Notes: generated from the letters alone by a model not told the origin. Counted from the first letter of the stretch, positions 42,661 to 51,727 are shown. The stretch: DNA of 64,000 nt from CALAGB01 sp963713965 (GCA_963713965.1 OY970217.1:1674001-1738000); one strand, 5' to 3'. Made by a program: numbers and translations.

Positions 42661-42775
42661 CCGCCCTCACCCCGCCCCCTCTCCCGAGGATCAGGAGAGG
42701 GGAGACGAAGATTCAACGTTGAACGTTGTTCCCCTTCTCCTAGAATTGGGAGAAGGGGCCAGGGGATGAGGGCGG
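42661..42775. repeat. nested hairpin repeat between topoisomerase subunit genes
   Basis: Two strong hairpins, CCCCTCTCC/GGAGAGGGG (42676-42702) and CCCCTTCTCC/GGAGAAGGGG (42731-42758), sit inside an outer imperfect inverted pair CCGCCCTCACCCC (42661) and GGGGATGAGGGCGG (42762-42775). TTCAACGTTGAA is a further palindrome at the centre. No coding potential. It resembles a MITE or REP-type element found in multiple copies in many high-GC genomes. A degraded relative is at about 23028-23107. Confidence 0.7.
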
Positions 42776-42803
42776 TAAGGTGAGGGCAATCTAGAGGGAA
42801 CCT

Positions 42804-45260
42804 ATGGCGACGACGGTTGTGATGAACGGAAATGGGCACCGCGAGGAGATCGAGACTGAAGAGTTCTCGAGTCTCTTCGAGGATGCCTTCGTGCAATACG
42901 CGCTGGCGGTGGTCACCAGCCGCGCGCTGCCGGACGCCCGCGACGGGCTGAAGCCGGTGCAGCGCCGCATTCTGGCGTGCATGCTCGAGAACGGCTATCG
43001 CTCTAACCGCTCGACCGTCAAAAGCGCGTCGATCGTGGGTGACGTGCTCAAGTCGTATCACCCGCACGGTGACGGTGCGGTTTACGACGCCGCTGTGCGC
43101 ATGGCACAGCCCTTCACCATGCGATATCCGCTGATCGAAGGCCAGGGCAACTTCGGATCAGTCGACGGCGATTCCGCCGCGGCGTATCGCTACACCGAGA
43201 TGCGCCTTTCGGCGATCGGTGAACTGCTGCTGCGCGACATCGAGCAAGAGACGGTTCCCTTCGCAGAGACCTATTTGCAGAACCCGAAGGTCACTCAGCC
43301 AGTCTATTTGCCGGCCCGCATCCCACCCATCTGCAACCCGGCCTCCGGCATCGCCGTGGGGCTCTCGACCGAGATCCCGCCACACAATTTAGCTGAATCG
43401 ATCAAGGCGTCGATCGCACTCCTCGACGACCCGGAGATGACGCTCAAGGCGCTGATGAAGATCCTCAAGGGGCCGGATTTCCCCAGCGGCGGACGTGTCA
43501 TGGGCACTGAGGGTATCGAGAGCTACTTCGAGACGGGCAAAGGTCGCGTCGTCGTACGCGCTGAAGTGCGGCTTGAAGAGGAATTGCGGCAGAAGAACCT
43601 GGTCGTCACCGAGATCCCACCCATTTCGCGGGCGCGTCTGGTGAAATCGATGATCAACGCTGTCAACGACGGCAAGGTCAAGGGCGTCACCGACATTCGT
43701 AACGAGTCGGATGAGGAGAAGGGGACGCGCGTCGTCATCGAGATGGAGCGGGGTGCGACGCCTGAAGTCGTGCTGAACCAGCTCTACAAGTTCAGTGATC
43801 TGGAAACCTCGGTCCCGGTCAACATGGTCTACCTCTTCGGCGATCCGGGACAACCGGCCCGCCAGCCGCGACAGACCGGCATGATCGAGCTGCTGAAGTA
43901 CTGGAACCGGCACCAGATCGACGTCATCACCAAGCGCGCCGAATACCAGCTGCGTAAGGCGCAAGAACGACTGCACGTCGTCGAGGGTCTGATCATCGGC
44001 GCGGCCAACGCCGACGAGATCGTCAAGATCTTCCAGGCGGCGCGCGACCGCAACGTCGCCAAAGAGCAGATCAAGGTCAAGTACAGCCTGAGCGATATTC
44101 AGGCGGACGTCATCGCCAACATGACGCTGGCGCAGGTGACCAAGCTGGACGCCTCCAAATACGCCGAGGAGAAGAAAGAGCTCACGCGGAAGATTCGCGA
44201 GCTGCAGGCGCTCCTCAAGAGCGAGGCCAAGAAGGTGGCGCTGCTCAAGGAGGAGCTGGCCGAGATCCTGAAAGAGCATGGAGATGCGCGCCGCACCCAC
44301 ATCGACACGTCCGGTGGCGTGATCGAAGCGGTCGGCAGTCTGGTCGAAGAGCGTGATGTCCTGATCGTCGTCGCCGAGTCGGGCCGGGTCAAGGCAGTGC
44401 CGGAGAACGCGTTCCGCCGCAGCCGCGGCACCAAGACGGCCAAGGGAGACGGCATGAGCGCCATCGTCCCAGCTTCGACGCTCGACTATTTGCTGGTCCT
44501 GACCCGCAACGGGCGTGTCTACATGGCCAAGGGTCACGACGTGCCGGAGGGCACCCGCACCAGCGGCGGCGAACCGGCGCAGCGCGTCTTCAGCCTCAAG
44601 CCGGACGAATCGCTGGCAGCCTTACTGACCACCGACGATCTGCATGAGACCCGTCACGTTGTCTGGTTCACCGCTAACGGCAAGGTCAAGAAAACCGCCC
44701 TCTCCGAGTACCGCAGCATCAATTCGGCCGGACTCAACGACGTCAAGCTCCTCGGTGACGACGAGATCGTGGCGGCGGCACTGGTCGATGACGGCTCAAA
44801 GGGCGACTACTTCGTGGTGACGAGCGACGGGCAGGCGCTGCGCTTCCCGGATGATGAAGTGCGCGCCACCGGACGAGACGGCCAGGGCGTCAACGCCATC
44901 ACGCTCAAGAGTGGAGCCAAAGTCGTCGGCGCCCTCTTCGCGGCTGGCGGCACCGACGAAGACCTGGTCGTCGTCAGCGAGAAGGGCATGGGAAAGCGCA
45001 CGCTCATCTCGCAGTTCCCGCAGCGGCACCGAGCTACCGGCGGCATCGCGGCCATCACGCTGGCACGCGGCGACAATCTGGCCGTAGCCACGCTGGTCGG
45101 TGTCAAGGACGACCTGATACTGGCGTCGGCCAACGGCATCTCGGCCCAACTCAGCACCAAGACGATGCGGCGTCAAAACCGCGCGACGCGAGGCTCAAAT
45201 CTCCTCACCGTCGAAACCGGCGACCGCGTCACCACCATCGCCCGGTTGGCGGAGGGGTAG
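42804..45260 (+). CDS. type IIA DNA topoisomerase subunit A (GyrA/ParC)
   Basis: 818 residues. Breakage-reunion domain: ALPDARDGLKPVQRRIL at 41-57, SYHPHGDGAVYD at 84-95, and the DNA-cleaving Tyr130 in AAAYRYTEMRL. A coiled coil (about 430-490) and a C-terminal beta-propeller-type domain with repeats such as GRDGQGVNAITL follow. The GyrA-box QRRGGKG cannot be found, so it leans to topoisomerase IV or a non-supercoiling paralogue. At the position of the quinolone-critical Ser83 of E. coli GyrA there is Gly91; the Asp87 equivalent is Asp95. GAGGGAACCT precedes the ATG. Confidence 0.94.
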   Translation: MATTVVMNGNGHREEIETEEFSSLFEDAFVQYALAVVTSRALPDARDGLKPVQRRILACMLENGYRSNRSTVKSASIVGDVLKSYHPHGDGAVYDAAVRMAQPFTMRYPLIEGQGNFGSVDGDSAAAYRYTEMRLSAIGELLLRDIEQETVPFAETYLQNPKVTQPVYLPARIPPICNPASGIAVGLSTEIPPHNLAESIKASIALLDDPEMTLKALMKILKGPDFPSGGRVMGTEGIESYFETGKGRVVVRAEVRLEEELRQKNLVVTEIPPISRARLVKSMINAVNDGKVKGVTDIRNESDEEKGTRVVIEMERGATPEVVLNQLYKFSDLETSVPVNMVYLFGDPGQPARQPRQTGMIELLKYWNRHQIDVITKRAEYQLRKAQERLHVVEGLIIGAANADEIVKIFQAARDRNVAKEQIKVKYSLSDIQADVIANMTLAQVTKLDASKYAEEKKELTRKIRELQALLKSEAKKVALLKEELAEILKEHGDARRTHIDTSGGVIEAVGSLVEERDVLIVVAESGRVKAVPENAFRRSRGTKTAKGDGMSAIVPASTLDYLLVLTRNGRVYMAKGHDVPEGTRTSGGEPAQRVFSLKPDESLAALLTTDDLHETRHVVWFTANGKVKKTALSEYRSINSAGLNDVKLLGDDEIVAAALVDDGSKGDYFVVTSDGQALRFPDDEVRATGRDGQGVNAITLKSGAKVVGALFAAGGTDEDLVVVSEKGMGKRTLISQFPQRHRATGGIAAITLARGDNLAVATLVGVKDDLILASANGISAQLSTKTMRRQNRATRGSNLLTVETGDRVTTIARLAEG

Positions 45261-45405
45261 ATCTCGGTCATTCCCGCCTTCAACCGACAGGCCATCGGGT
45301 TGATCGTCAAGGAGTGACGCGGTACGCCTCATGCAGGTAAAGTTGGCACTGATGTGGCGGCTCAATTTGGGCCGTCCCACTATGTTGACTGCAAAGGAGA
45401 CGCAG

Positions 45406-46620
45406 ATGCGGCGCAGTGTCATCCTGGCGCTTGGTGCTCTGCTTGCCCTGACGATGTTGGTACCGGCTGCCACGATCATGCCGGCCTCGACGCTCGCGGC
45501 AGACTACACCGGGCCAAACCGCGTCTACTTCTCGCAGACCGGTCAGTACCTCAGCCTCGGCTTTCTCACCTCCTGGCTGGACAATGGCGGTCTCACCACC
45601 ATCGGCTATCCAATCACCGGGGAATTCCAACAGGATCAGCCCCGGAATGGCACTCCCGTCACCGTCCAGTATTTCGAGCGCGCGGTCTTCGAGTATCACG
45701 CCGACGCGCCGGAAGGGAAACGCGTGCAACTCCGGCGGCTGGGTGCCGATCTCGCGGCGCAGGCGTCGGCTCGTTGGGACGCGGGCCAGAGCAAAGCCCG
45801 GGAAGTCGCCTCGGCACTCGGCTTTCCGCTCCCGGATGCATCCAACCCATTCGGTCCGGCGCCAACTGTTGAGGACGATTCCAGTTCTGTCTACTTTTCG
45901 GCCACGCAGCATACGCTGAGCAACGGCTTCTACGACTTCTGGGGCATGCACGGGGGCGTGTCTGTCTTCGGTTACCCGATCTCTGAAGAGTTCCGCGATC
46001 CATCGACCGGCTTCACCGTGCAGTACTTCGAACGCGCGATCTTCGAGTGGCATCCGGACGATCCGAATGGGCAGACGGTGCAACTGCGCTTGCTCGGAAC
46101 TGACGCCGCCCGGCGTGACGGCGTCGACGCGAACTCGGTGGCGGTGTCCGACGGCACCCCCAATTACAGCCCCGGGCTCTGGACAGTGAATCAGCCGTCC
46201 GATCCAGCCGCGCTGACAACGCCGCTGCCCGGAGCGCCGAGCGGGTTTCCGAAGTGGATCGAGGTCAATCTGTCGCAGCAGTACATGCGCGCCTGGCAGA
46301 ACAACAAGGTCGTCTATCAGGAGTACATTTCCAGCGGGTTGCCCCCCAACGTGACCCCACCCGGTTACTTCAAGATCTTCTACAAGCTGCCTTCTGATGA
46401 GATGAAGAACGGCAAACCGGGTGACCCAGACTACTATGACCTGAAGAATGTTCCCTGGGTGATGTACTTCCATGCCGGGGGCTACGCATTGCACGGCACC
46501 TATTGGCATGCCAACTTCGGCCACGAGATGAGCCACGGCTGCGTCAACATGTCCACCCCCGGGGCGGCCTGGCTCTACCAATGGGCTCCGTACGGTACAA
46601 CGGTCTGGATCCACAACTGA
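45406..46620 (+). CDS. secreted L,D-transpeptidase (YkuD) with N-terminal YPIxxE repeats
   Basis: 404 residues from the ATG at 45406, fixed by AAGGAG seven bases upstream. Signal peptide about 1-31. Two repeats of the same type as in the GH3 enzyme at 7819 cover about 36-140 and 160-255 (IGYPITGEF, then FGYPISEEF...FTVQYFERAIFEWHP). The C-terminal YkuD domain carries HGTYWH at 363-368 and SHGCVN at 376-381, with catalytic Cys379. It probably crosslinks peptidoglycan (3-3 bonds) or attaches proteins. The shared repeats suggest a common targeting or glycan-binding module. Confidence 0.92.
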   Translation: MRRSVILALGALLALTMLVPAATIMPASTLAADYTGPNRVYFSQTGQYLSLGFLTSWLDNGGLTTIGYPITGEFQQDQPRNGTPVTVQYFERAVFEYHADAPEGKRVQLRRLGADLAAQASARWDAGQSKAREVASALGFPLPDASNPFGPAPTVEDDSSSVYFSATQHTLSNGFYDFWGMHGGVSVFGYPISEEFRDPSTGFTVQYFERAIFEWHPDDPNGQTVQLRLLGTDAARRDGVDANSVAVSDGTPNYSPGLWTVNQPSDPAALTTPLPGAPSGFPKWIEVNLSQQYMRAWQNNKVVYQEYISSGLPPNVTPPGYFKIFYKLPSDEMKNGKPGDPDYYDLKNVPWVMYFHAGGYALHGTYWHANFGHEMSHGCVNMSTPGAAWLYQWAPYGTTVWIHN

Positions 46621-46651
46621 GCCATCGGATCACCATGAGGACCGGTGGCTC
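46619..46651 (+). terminator. stem-loop after the L,D-transpeptidase gene, no U-tract
   Basis: GAGCCATCGG (46619-46628) pairs with CCGGTGGCTC (46642-46651) with one G-U pair. It overlaps the stop codon and lacks a T-run, so its role is uncertain. Confidence 0.4.
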
Positions 46652-46726
46652 ACGGTCAGGCGATTGCCATTACAATGCTCCCATTGCACGCTGCATATAT
46701 CGTTCGAAACGAAAGGGTGGGAGACG

Positions 46727-47686
46727 ATGGCAAGCACAACCCCCGAATTTCCCGGCAAAGGCGAACGACAGGAAGGCGAGCTCCAGTCAGATCTGCGGAT
46801 ACTAGGCGGCTGGACCTGGCCTTACATCAGCATCACCGGGGCGCATGACGGCCCGCTGGCGACGATCATCGCCGGTATACATGGCTGCGAGTACGTCTCG
46901 ATTCGCGCAGCGGTGCGTCTGGCACGTGAGATCGATCCGAACGAAGTCCACGGCCGCATCGTGGTCGTTCCGATCGTCAATCTCCCGTCATTCTGGGAGC
47001 GGACCGCTTTCTTCAACCCATACGACGGCAAGAACCTGAACCGTGTCTTCCCTGGGCGGGCCAACGGCACCTTTTGCGATGCTCTCGCCTACTTTATGTT
47101 CAACTCGGTCATCGCCCCCAGCGACTCGTTCGTCGATCTCCATGGCGGTGACATGGTCGAGGAACTGCTCCCCTTCTGCGGCTTCCTGGCCAACGCCGAA
47201 ACCGGGGTGGCGGAACGTTCGAAGAAGATGGCCGAGGCCTTCGGACTCCCCTTCACCATGGGGCGTCAGGCCGATCCGAACCAGCCAGGTGGTATGACCT
47301 ACGTCTCCGCGGCGCAGGCGGGCGTGGCCGCGTTGCTGGCCGAAGCCGGTGGCGTCGGTCAGCTCACGCTTGACGACGTCGACATACTGGTCGACGGCAC
47401 CATCCGCACCTTGCAGGTGAACGGGAACCTGCCCGGCGACCCGGAAATTCCGGGGACCACCCACGCCACCCGTTCGCAGACCCTCTTCGCGCCTCGTGAC
47501 GGCTTCTGGATCTGCGACGTTCGCGCGGGTGACGAGATCAGTACGGGACAGACCGTCGGGCACATCTTCGACCTGCTCGGCGAAGAACTCGACGAGATCA
47601 AAGCGCCATTCGACGGCACCGTCCTCTATCGCACGACGAGCGCGGCGGTCAAGGAAAAGGGCATCCTGATGAGCGTGGTCGCCTGA
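46727..47686 (+). CDS. succinylglutamate desuccinylase/aspartoacylase family zinc deacylase
   Basis: 319 residues from the ATG at 46727 (GGGAG upstream). M14-type zinc site: His52 and Glu55 in GIHGCEY, and His139 in DLHGGD. Substrate-side Asn103 and Arg106 are in DGKNLNRVFPG, the family signature. A C-terminal beta domain (DVRAGDEISTGQTVGHIFDLLG) is the usual barrel-hybrid extension. The family removes acyl groups from amino acids or related small molecules; the exact substrate is unknown. No operon partners. Confidence 0.9.
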   Translation: MASTTPEFPGKGERQEGELQSDLRILGGWTWPYISITGAHDGPLATIIAGIHGCEYVSIRAAVRLAREIDPNEVHGRIVVVPIVNLPSFWERTAFFNPYDGKNLNRVFPGRANGTFCDALAYFMFNSVIAPSDSFVDLHGGDMVEELLPFCGFLANAETGVAERSKKMAEAFGLPFTMGRQADPNQPGGMTYVSAAQAGVAALLAEAGGVGQLTLDDVDILVDGTIRTLQVNGNLPGDPEIPGTTHATRSQTLFAPRDGFWICDVRAGDEISTGQTVGHIFDLLGEELDEIKAPFDGTVLYRTTSAAVKEKGILMSVVA

Positions 47687-47872
47687 CCGAGAGGCTCAAA
47701 GACGGCAGCACATGAGTGGCCGGTGGCCGGGTGATTGCGGCAAGACGATCACCACGTCACCGGCCACGTCCACGCCGTGACGACATCGCAACGCCAGGTC
47801 GACGAGGTGGGTAGGCCGCGCGGACACACTCTTCGTGGCCGGCGTGGACGTTTGAGGATGAGTTGAGGGTCA

Positions 47873-49285
47873 ATGCAGCACCACGTCCGAGCACCGTCCA
47901 CGGCTTCGTCCCATACCGCTCGCGTCAAATGGCACTGGAGATCCTCCCAGGCGGGCGTCTCAATTGTCCTCCTCCTGCTGATCGCCTCCGCCTGCCTCTC
48001 TTCCGGCAATCCCACGACTCCGACCTCCTCCGGGAGCAATGGCGCGGCAACCACAACAGGCGGGAGTGGCGCGTCGACTTCGACCACGGGCGTGACCGGT
48101 TCCTCGAACGGAAGTGGGAGCACGGCGACATCCCCCTCCAGCACCTCCGGACCCGTGTCGTCAAGCACGACCATCCCGACACCGACGTCGGCACCGGTCG
48201 ATCTCTCGTCGGTCACGATCGGTCTCGAGCCAATCTTCGGCGGCTTGAATCAGCCCGTCTTTCTGACCGACTCCGGCGACGGACGCGGTGACATCTACAT
48301 CGTCGAGAAGACTGGCAAGATCCTGCTGGTGAAGGGCGGCAAGGTGCAGAGCCAGCCGTTCCTCGACATCACCTCGCGCGTCCGCTCCGCGAGCAGCGAG
48401 CAGGGCCTCTTCAGCGTGGCGTTCCACCCGAACTACGCTGACAACGGCTTTCTCTTCGTCGATTACACCGATACCGGCGGAAACACCGTGGTGGCGCGCT
48501 TCACCGTCTCGCCCGATCGGACCAGCGCCGACCCCAATAGCTTCAAGAAGATCCTCGGCATTGAGCAGCCCTATGCCAACCACAATGGCGGCCAAATTGC
48601 CTTCGGTCCAGACGGCATGCTCTGGATTGGCGCTGGCGACGGCGGATCCGAGGGTGATCCGCAAGGGAACGGGCAAAAGACCAACACACTGCTCGGTAAG
48701 ATCCTGCGCATCGACGTCGATCACGGCGATCCCTATGCCATTCCACCCGACAACCCGTTCGCCGACGGCAAGAATGGCAAGCCCGAAATTTGGGCCTATG
48801 GACTGCGCAATCCCTGGCGCTTCAGCTTTGATCGCGCCACGCACGACCTCTACATCGGCGACGTGGGACAGAGCCAGTGGGAAGAGATCGACTTCGTCTC
48901 GTCAGATCTGCATCCGGGTCTCAACTTCGGTTGGAAGACCATGGAGGGGACCCACTGCTACCGGCCGTCGAGCAACTGCGACACCTCCGGCCTGACCATG
49001 CCTGTGACCGAGTACTCGCACGCGCCCGGCAACTGCTCAGTCACCGGCGGCTACGTCTATCGCGGCTCGCAGTACAAGTCGATTGACGGCGCCTACTTCT
49101 TCACGGACTACTGCAGCGGCACCATCTGGGGGCTGACCCGGGACGCCAGTGGCAAATGGTCCCAATCCAAAGTGGCGCAGGGAAGCGCCGGGTATAGCTC
49201 CTTCGGGCAGGACGGCAACGGCGAGCTCTACGTTTGCGATCTCAGCAACGGCACCATCTATCACCTGACCGCCACCAGCAAGTAG
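47873..49285 (+). CDS. PQQ-type glucose/sorbosone dehydrogenase-like (GSDH) lipoprotein
   Basis: 470 residues. A 20-residue hydrophobic N-terminal core ends in a lipobox-like IASAC (Cys about 41). A Ser/Thr/Gly-rich linker runs to about 108, then comes a six-bladed soluble-glucose-dehydrogenase-type propeller: SSEQGLFSVAFHPNY, NHNGGQIAFGPDGMLWIGAGDGG, EIWAYGLRNPWRFSFD, GDVGQSQWEEID and GLNFGWKTMEGTHCY. The motifs fit the PQQ-binding aldose dehydrogenase fold, but many members bind no PQQ, and pqq genes are not seen here. Four cysteines in the last third may form disulfides. Extracellular. Confidence 0.9.
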   Translation: MQHHVRAPSTASSHTARVKWHWRSSQAGVSIVLLLLIASACLSSGNPTTPTSSGSNGAATTTGGSGASTSTTGVTGSSNGSGSTATSPSSTSGPVSSSTTIPTPTSAPVDLSSVTIGLEPIFGGLNQPVFLTDSGDGRGDIYIVEKTGKILLVKGGKVQSQPFLDITSRVRSASSEQGLFSVAFHPNYADNGFLFVDYTDTGGNTVVARFTVSPDRTSADPNSFKKILGIEQPYANHNGGQIAFGPDGMLWIGAGDGGSEGDPQGNGQKTNTLLGKILRIDVDHGDPYAIPPDNPFADGKNGKPEIWAYGLRNPWRFSFDRATHDLYIGDVGQSQWEEIDFVSSDLHPGLNFGWKTMEGTHCYRPSSNCDTSGLTMPVTEYSHAPGNCSVTGGYVYRGSQYKSIDGAYFFTDYCSGTIWGLTRDASGKWSQSKVAQGSAGYSSFGQDGNGELYVCDLSNGTIYHLTATSK

Positions 49286-49369
49286 CGCCTTTGGGGGGCG
49301 CTCATGGATGCCATTCGCGTGCATAATGCAGCGGGTGTTTGTGGTGGCAGTGGAAGGGACGGGGAACGG

Positions 49370-50470
49370 ATGAGCCGCAAGGAGAACGCGGGCGACCTCT
49401 CAAGAGTGCAGCGCAGGATCGAGCGCTTCGTCGAGGATGGTGAGATCGCCGGAGCAGGGTTGGCGATCAGCAAATCTGGCGAGGTGATCGCCGACTGGTA
49501 TACCGGTCAAGCCGCCGATGGGCTTCCCGCCGGACCGAACGTCCTCTGGCCGTTGGCGTCGGCTTCCAAGCTCTACAGCGCCGCAGCGGTCATGGCGGTA
49601 GTGGAGCAGGGCGATCTTACCCTCTCGACGCTGGTCAACACGGTCCTGCCGGAGTTCACCGGCGACGGCCGTGAGCATGTGCGTCTGCGCCATCTGCTGA
49701 CCCACACCTCCGGCCTGATCTATGAGTCGCCTGAAATGGAGAAGCGGCTAATCGACCAAACGCCGATCGATGACATCATCGACGAAGCCTACTCGCATCC
49801 GCTCCTCTCAAAGCCCGGTACTCGCTTCGAGTACAGCGATTTCGGCATCGCCCTGGCCGCGCGCATGGCATGCGTCGTCACCGGTCTCTCATTCCCGGAC
49901 CTGGTGCGAGTGATGGTGCTCGAGCCGGCGAGTTTAACAAACACCTTCATGCCGCCCGATCCCAGCGACTACGGCCGCATCGCCCACGTCGCCGGGACGC
50001 TCGGCTACGGCACCGACGGCGCCATGTACAACTCTCCCTACGCCCTGCAGCTGGCCCACCCGTCCTTCGGCACGGTCGCCAGCGCGTTCGACGTGCTGAA
50101 GTTCGGACTGCTATTTGCGCCGGGTGCCAAGAATCCGATCGTCTCGTCAGCCACGGCCAGAGCCATGACCGTCGATCAGACCGGTGGAACGGCGCGCGGC
50201 AACCTGGTGGGCTTCGAACTGCCATTGCCGCAACCCTGGGGGCTCGGCTTCGAGCTCAACTTCACGGCGGGCGGATTCGGTCTGGCCGAGATCGGCTCTC
50301 CAGCCACGTTCGGCCACGGGGGCGCGTCCGGCTGCGTGCTGATGGTCGATCCGATCAACGAGATCGGGCTGGCCTACGTCTCGAACAGCCACGCCAACAT
50401 CGACATGGAACGCTGGTACTTCCGCCTCTCGGCCGTCGCCAACGGTGTCATCGCGGCGCTGACGCGATAG
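49370..50470 (+). CDS. serine hydrolase of the beta-lactamase/penicillin-binding (class C, family S12) group
   Basis: 366 residues from the ATG at 49370, preceded by GGAAGGGACGGGG. Catalytic SxxK is Ser64-Ala-Ser-Lys67 in PLASASKLYSA; the tyrosine is Tyr155 in RFEYSDFG (YxN-like); and HGG is in FGHGGASGC. Other family markers: LRHLLTHTSGL and the C-terminal VSNSH. No signal peptide, so it is probably cytoplasmic and more likely an esterase or D-aminopeptidase than a beta-lactamase. It follows the GSDH gene after 84 bases. Confidence 0.9.
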   Translation: MSRKENAGDLSRVQRRIERFVEDGEIAGAGLAISKSGEVIADWYTGQAADGLPAGPNVLWPLASASKLYSAAAVMAVVEQGDLTLSTLVNTVLPEFTGDGREHVRLRHLLTHTSGLIYESPEMEKRLIDQTPIDDIIDEAYSHPLLSKPGTRFEYSDFGIALAARMACVVTGLSFPDLVRVMVLEPASLTNTFMPPDPSDYGRIAHVAGTLGYGTDGAMYNSPYALQLAHPSFGTVASAFDVLKFGLLFAPGAKNPIVSSATARAMTVDQTGGTARGNLVGFELPLPQPWGLGFELNFTAGGFGLAEIGSPATFGHGGASGCVLMVDPINEIGLAYVSNSHANIDMERWYFRLSAVANGVIAALTR

Positions 50471-50501
50471 GGGCCGCGCGACGTGCCCTCTTCGTCTGTA
50501 C

Positions 50502-50521
50502 GGGCGACGCATGCGTCGCCC
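50502..50521. repeat. palindromic intergenic repeat, copy D (perfect)
   Basis: GGGCGACGCATGCGTCGCCC, identical to the 14967 copy and also preceded by TGTAC. Confidence 0.85.
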
Positions 50522-50734
50522 AGCATTTACCGCACATTTGCCTTACCCACAATCTCTCATGCGCCCTGCACCCATGCCCATCTTTGGAGATCGCGCAACT
50601 CCCAACGCAGATGAACGAGGAGCATCCTCGAGGACCGTGGACATGCGAGCGCGCAGTGGGCGATGACAAGCATCGCCCAGCCGAGAGGGCAACGAAGGAG
50701 GTCTTCGAGCTCGTTAGAGGCGCGAGGACATGCT

Positions 50735-50755
50735 GGGCGACGCATGCTGTAGCCC
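50735..50755. repeat. palindromic intergenic repeat, copy E (degraded)
   Basis: GGGCGACGCATGC followed by TGTAGCCC, the same unit with a small insertion and substitutions in the right half, 214 bases from copy D. Confidence 0.6.
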
Positions 50756-50774
50756 GTTCACAGCACTTTCTCGC

Positions 50775-51725
50775 TCAGACGATCTCTTCGCCGAGGGCGA
50801 TAGAAAGGAGCTTGACCGCTACCTGGGTGCTGGCGCCGCTCGGATCGAGCGTTGGGTTCAGCTCCACCCAGTCCAGCGAATGGATCGGCAACGTGCTCGC
50901 TCGCAGCCGCCTCAGCATCTTCGCCGCCTCGCGAAACGTCAGCCCGCCGACCGACAGACTCCCCGTTCCCGGCATGACCAGGGGGTCGAGCACGTCGACG
51001 TCGAAGCTCACGTGCACCGCGTCGGCTCCCGAACGCGCAATCGACGCGCATATCCGCTCGACAGCGGCATCGAGCCCATGGTCGTCGATCTCGCTCATGG
51101 TGACGCAGGTGAGCCTGCCTTCTCGGATCCAGTCTCTCTCAGCGAAATCGAGGCTGCGCACGCCGACCAAGTAGACGTCCTCGGCGCGAAGCTCCGGATT
51201 GAGGCCGATGTCGGTCAGTTCTCGCAGTCCGCGCCCCAGGCTGACGCCCAGCGGCATGCCATGCACCCGGCCGGACGGGCTCACCTCGGGCCAGTTCATG
51301 TCGCCATGCGCATCGATCCAGATGACGGCCAGTCGCTGGCAGGCGAGCGCGGCACCGACCACACTACCGATGGCGACCGCGTGGTCCCCGCCCAGGGTCA
51401 GCGCCAGATCACCCCGGTCGATCGCCGTTCGAGTGCGCTCGGCCAATCTCAAGCTAGATTGCGCGATCTCGTGCGCGTGCAATGCCTGACCCGGATGACG
51501 CTCCGGGTCGGTCTCCGGTAGCGGAGCGACGTCGATGGACTCGTCCTGGCGTAAGCGCCGAAGCAGGTCCTGATCGTGCCGCGCCTCCCAGCGCGCGCGC
51601 AAATGGCGTGATAGGTCGCCCGCACCCTGCTCGACGCCGCGGCGCAGCGAGCCAAGGGCCATCGGCACCAGGATCGGTTGGATCCCGGTACCGGTGAGCC
51701 AGTTGCGTGATCTGTCGGATTCCAT
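50775..51725 (-). CDS. rocF: arginase/ureohydrolase family enzyme
   Basis: 316 residues. The binuclear manganese site is complete: His115 in GGDHAVAIGS; Asp138, His140 and Asp142 in WIDAHGDMNW; and Asp242 and Asp244 in SFDVDVLDP. The loop after the second motif (WPEVSPSGRVHGMPLG) matches arginase (xxxSGNxHGMP-like) better than agmatinase. It would hydrolyse arginine to ornithine and urea. It starts two bases after the argS stop, so translation is coupled to arginyl-tRNA synthetase. The symbol is by family; formiminoglutamase-like activity is not excluded. Confidence 0.85.
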   Translation of the reverse strand: MESDRSRNWLTGTGIQPILVPMALGSLRRGVEQGAGDLSRHLRARWEARHDQDLLRRLRQDESIDVAPLPETDPERHPGQALHAHEIAQSSLRLAERTRTAIDRGDLALTLGGDHAVAIGSVVGAALACQRLAVIWIDAHGDMNWPEVSPSGRVHGMPLGVSLGRGLRELTDIGLNPELRAEDVYLVGVRSLDFAERDWIREGRLTCVTMSEIDDHGLDAAVERICASIARSGADAVHVSFDVDVLDPLVMPGTGSLSVGGLTFREAAKMLRRLRASTLPIHSLDWVELNPTLDPSGASTQVAVKLLSIALGEEIV

Positions 51726-51727
51726 GA

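Larger units (their letters stand above)
50471..50774. other. 300-bp intergenic region with two palindromic repeats
   Basis: No gene seen. It carries the perfect palindrome at 50502-50521 and a degraded copy at 50735-50755, between the convergent serine-hydrolase and arginase genes. Confidence 0.6.

Noticed and set aside
43389..44537. 382-aa minus-strand open frame inside the topoisomerase A gene
   Set aside because: Same kind of antisense artefact; no start context and no family similarity.
45307..46614. 435-aa minus-strand frame over the L,D-transpeptidase gene
   Set aside because: No motifs, whereas the plus strand has signal peptide, repeats and SHGCVN.
49870..51174. 434-aa plus-strand frame bridging the serine-hydrolase gene and the arginase gene
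   Set aside because: It runs in another frame through the end of a real gene and the antisense of arginase; Arg-rich with no domain.
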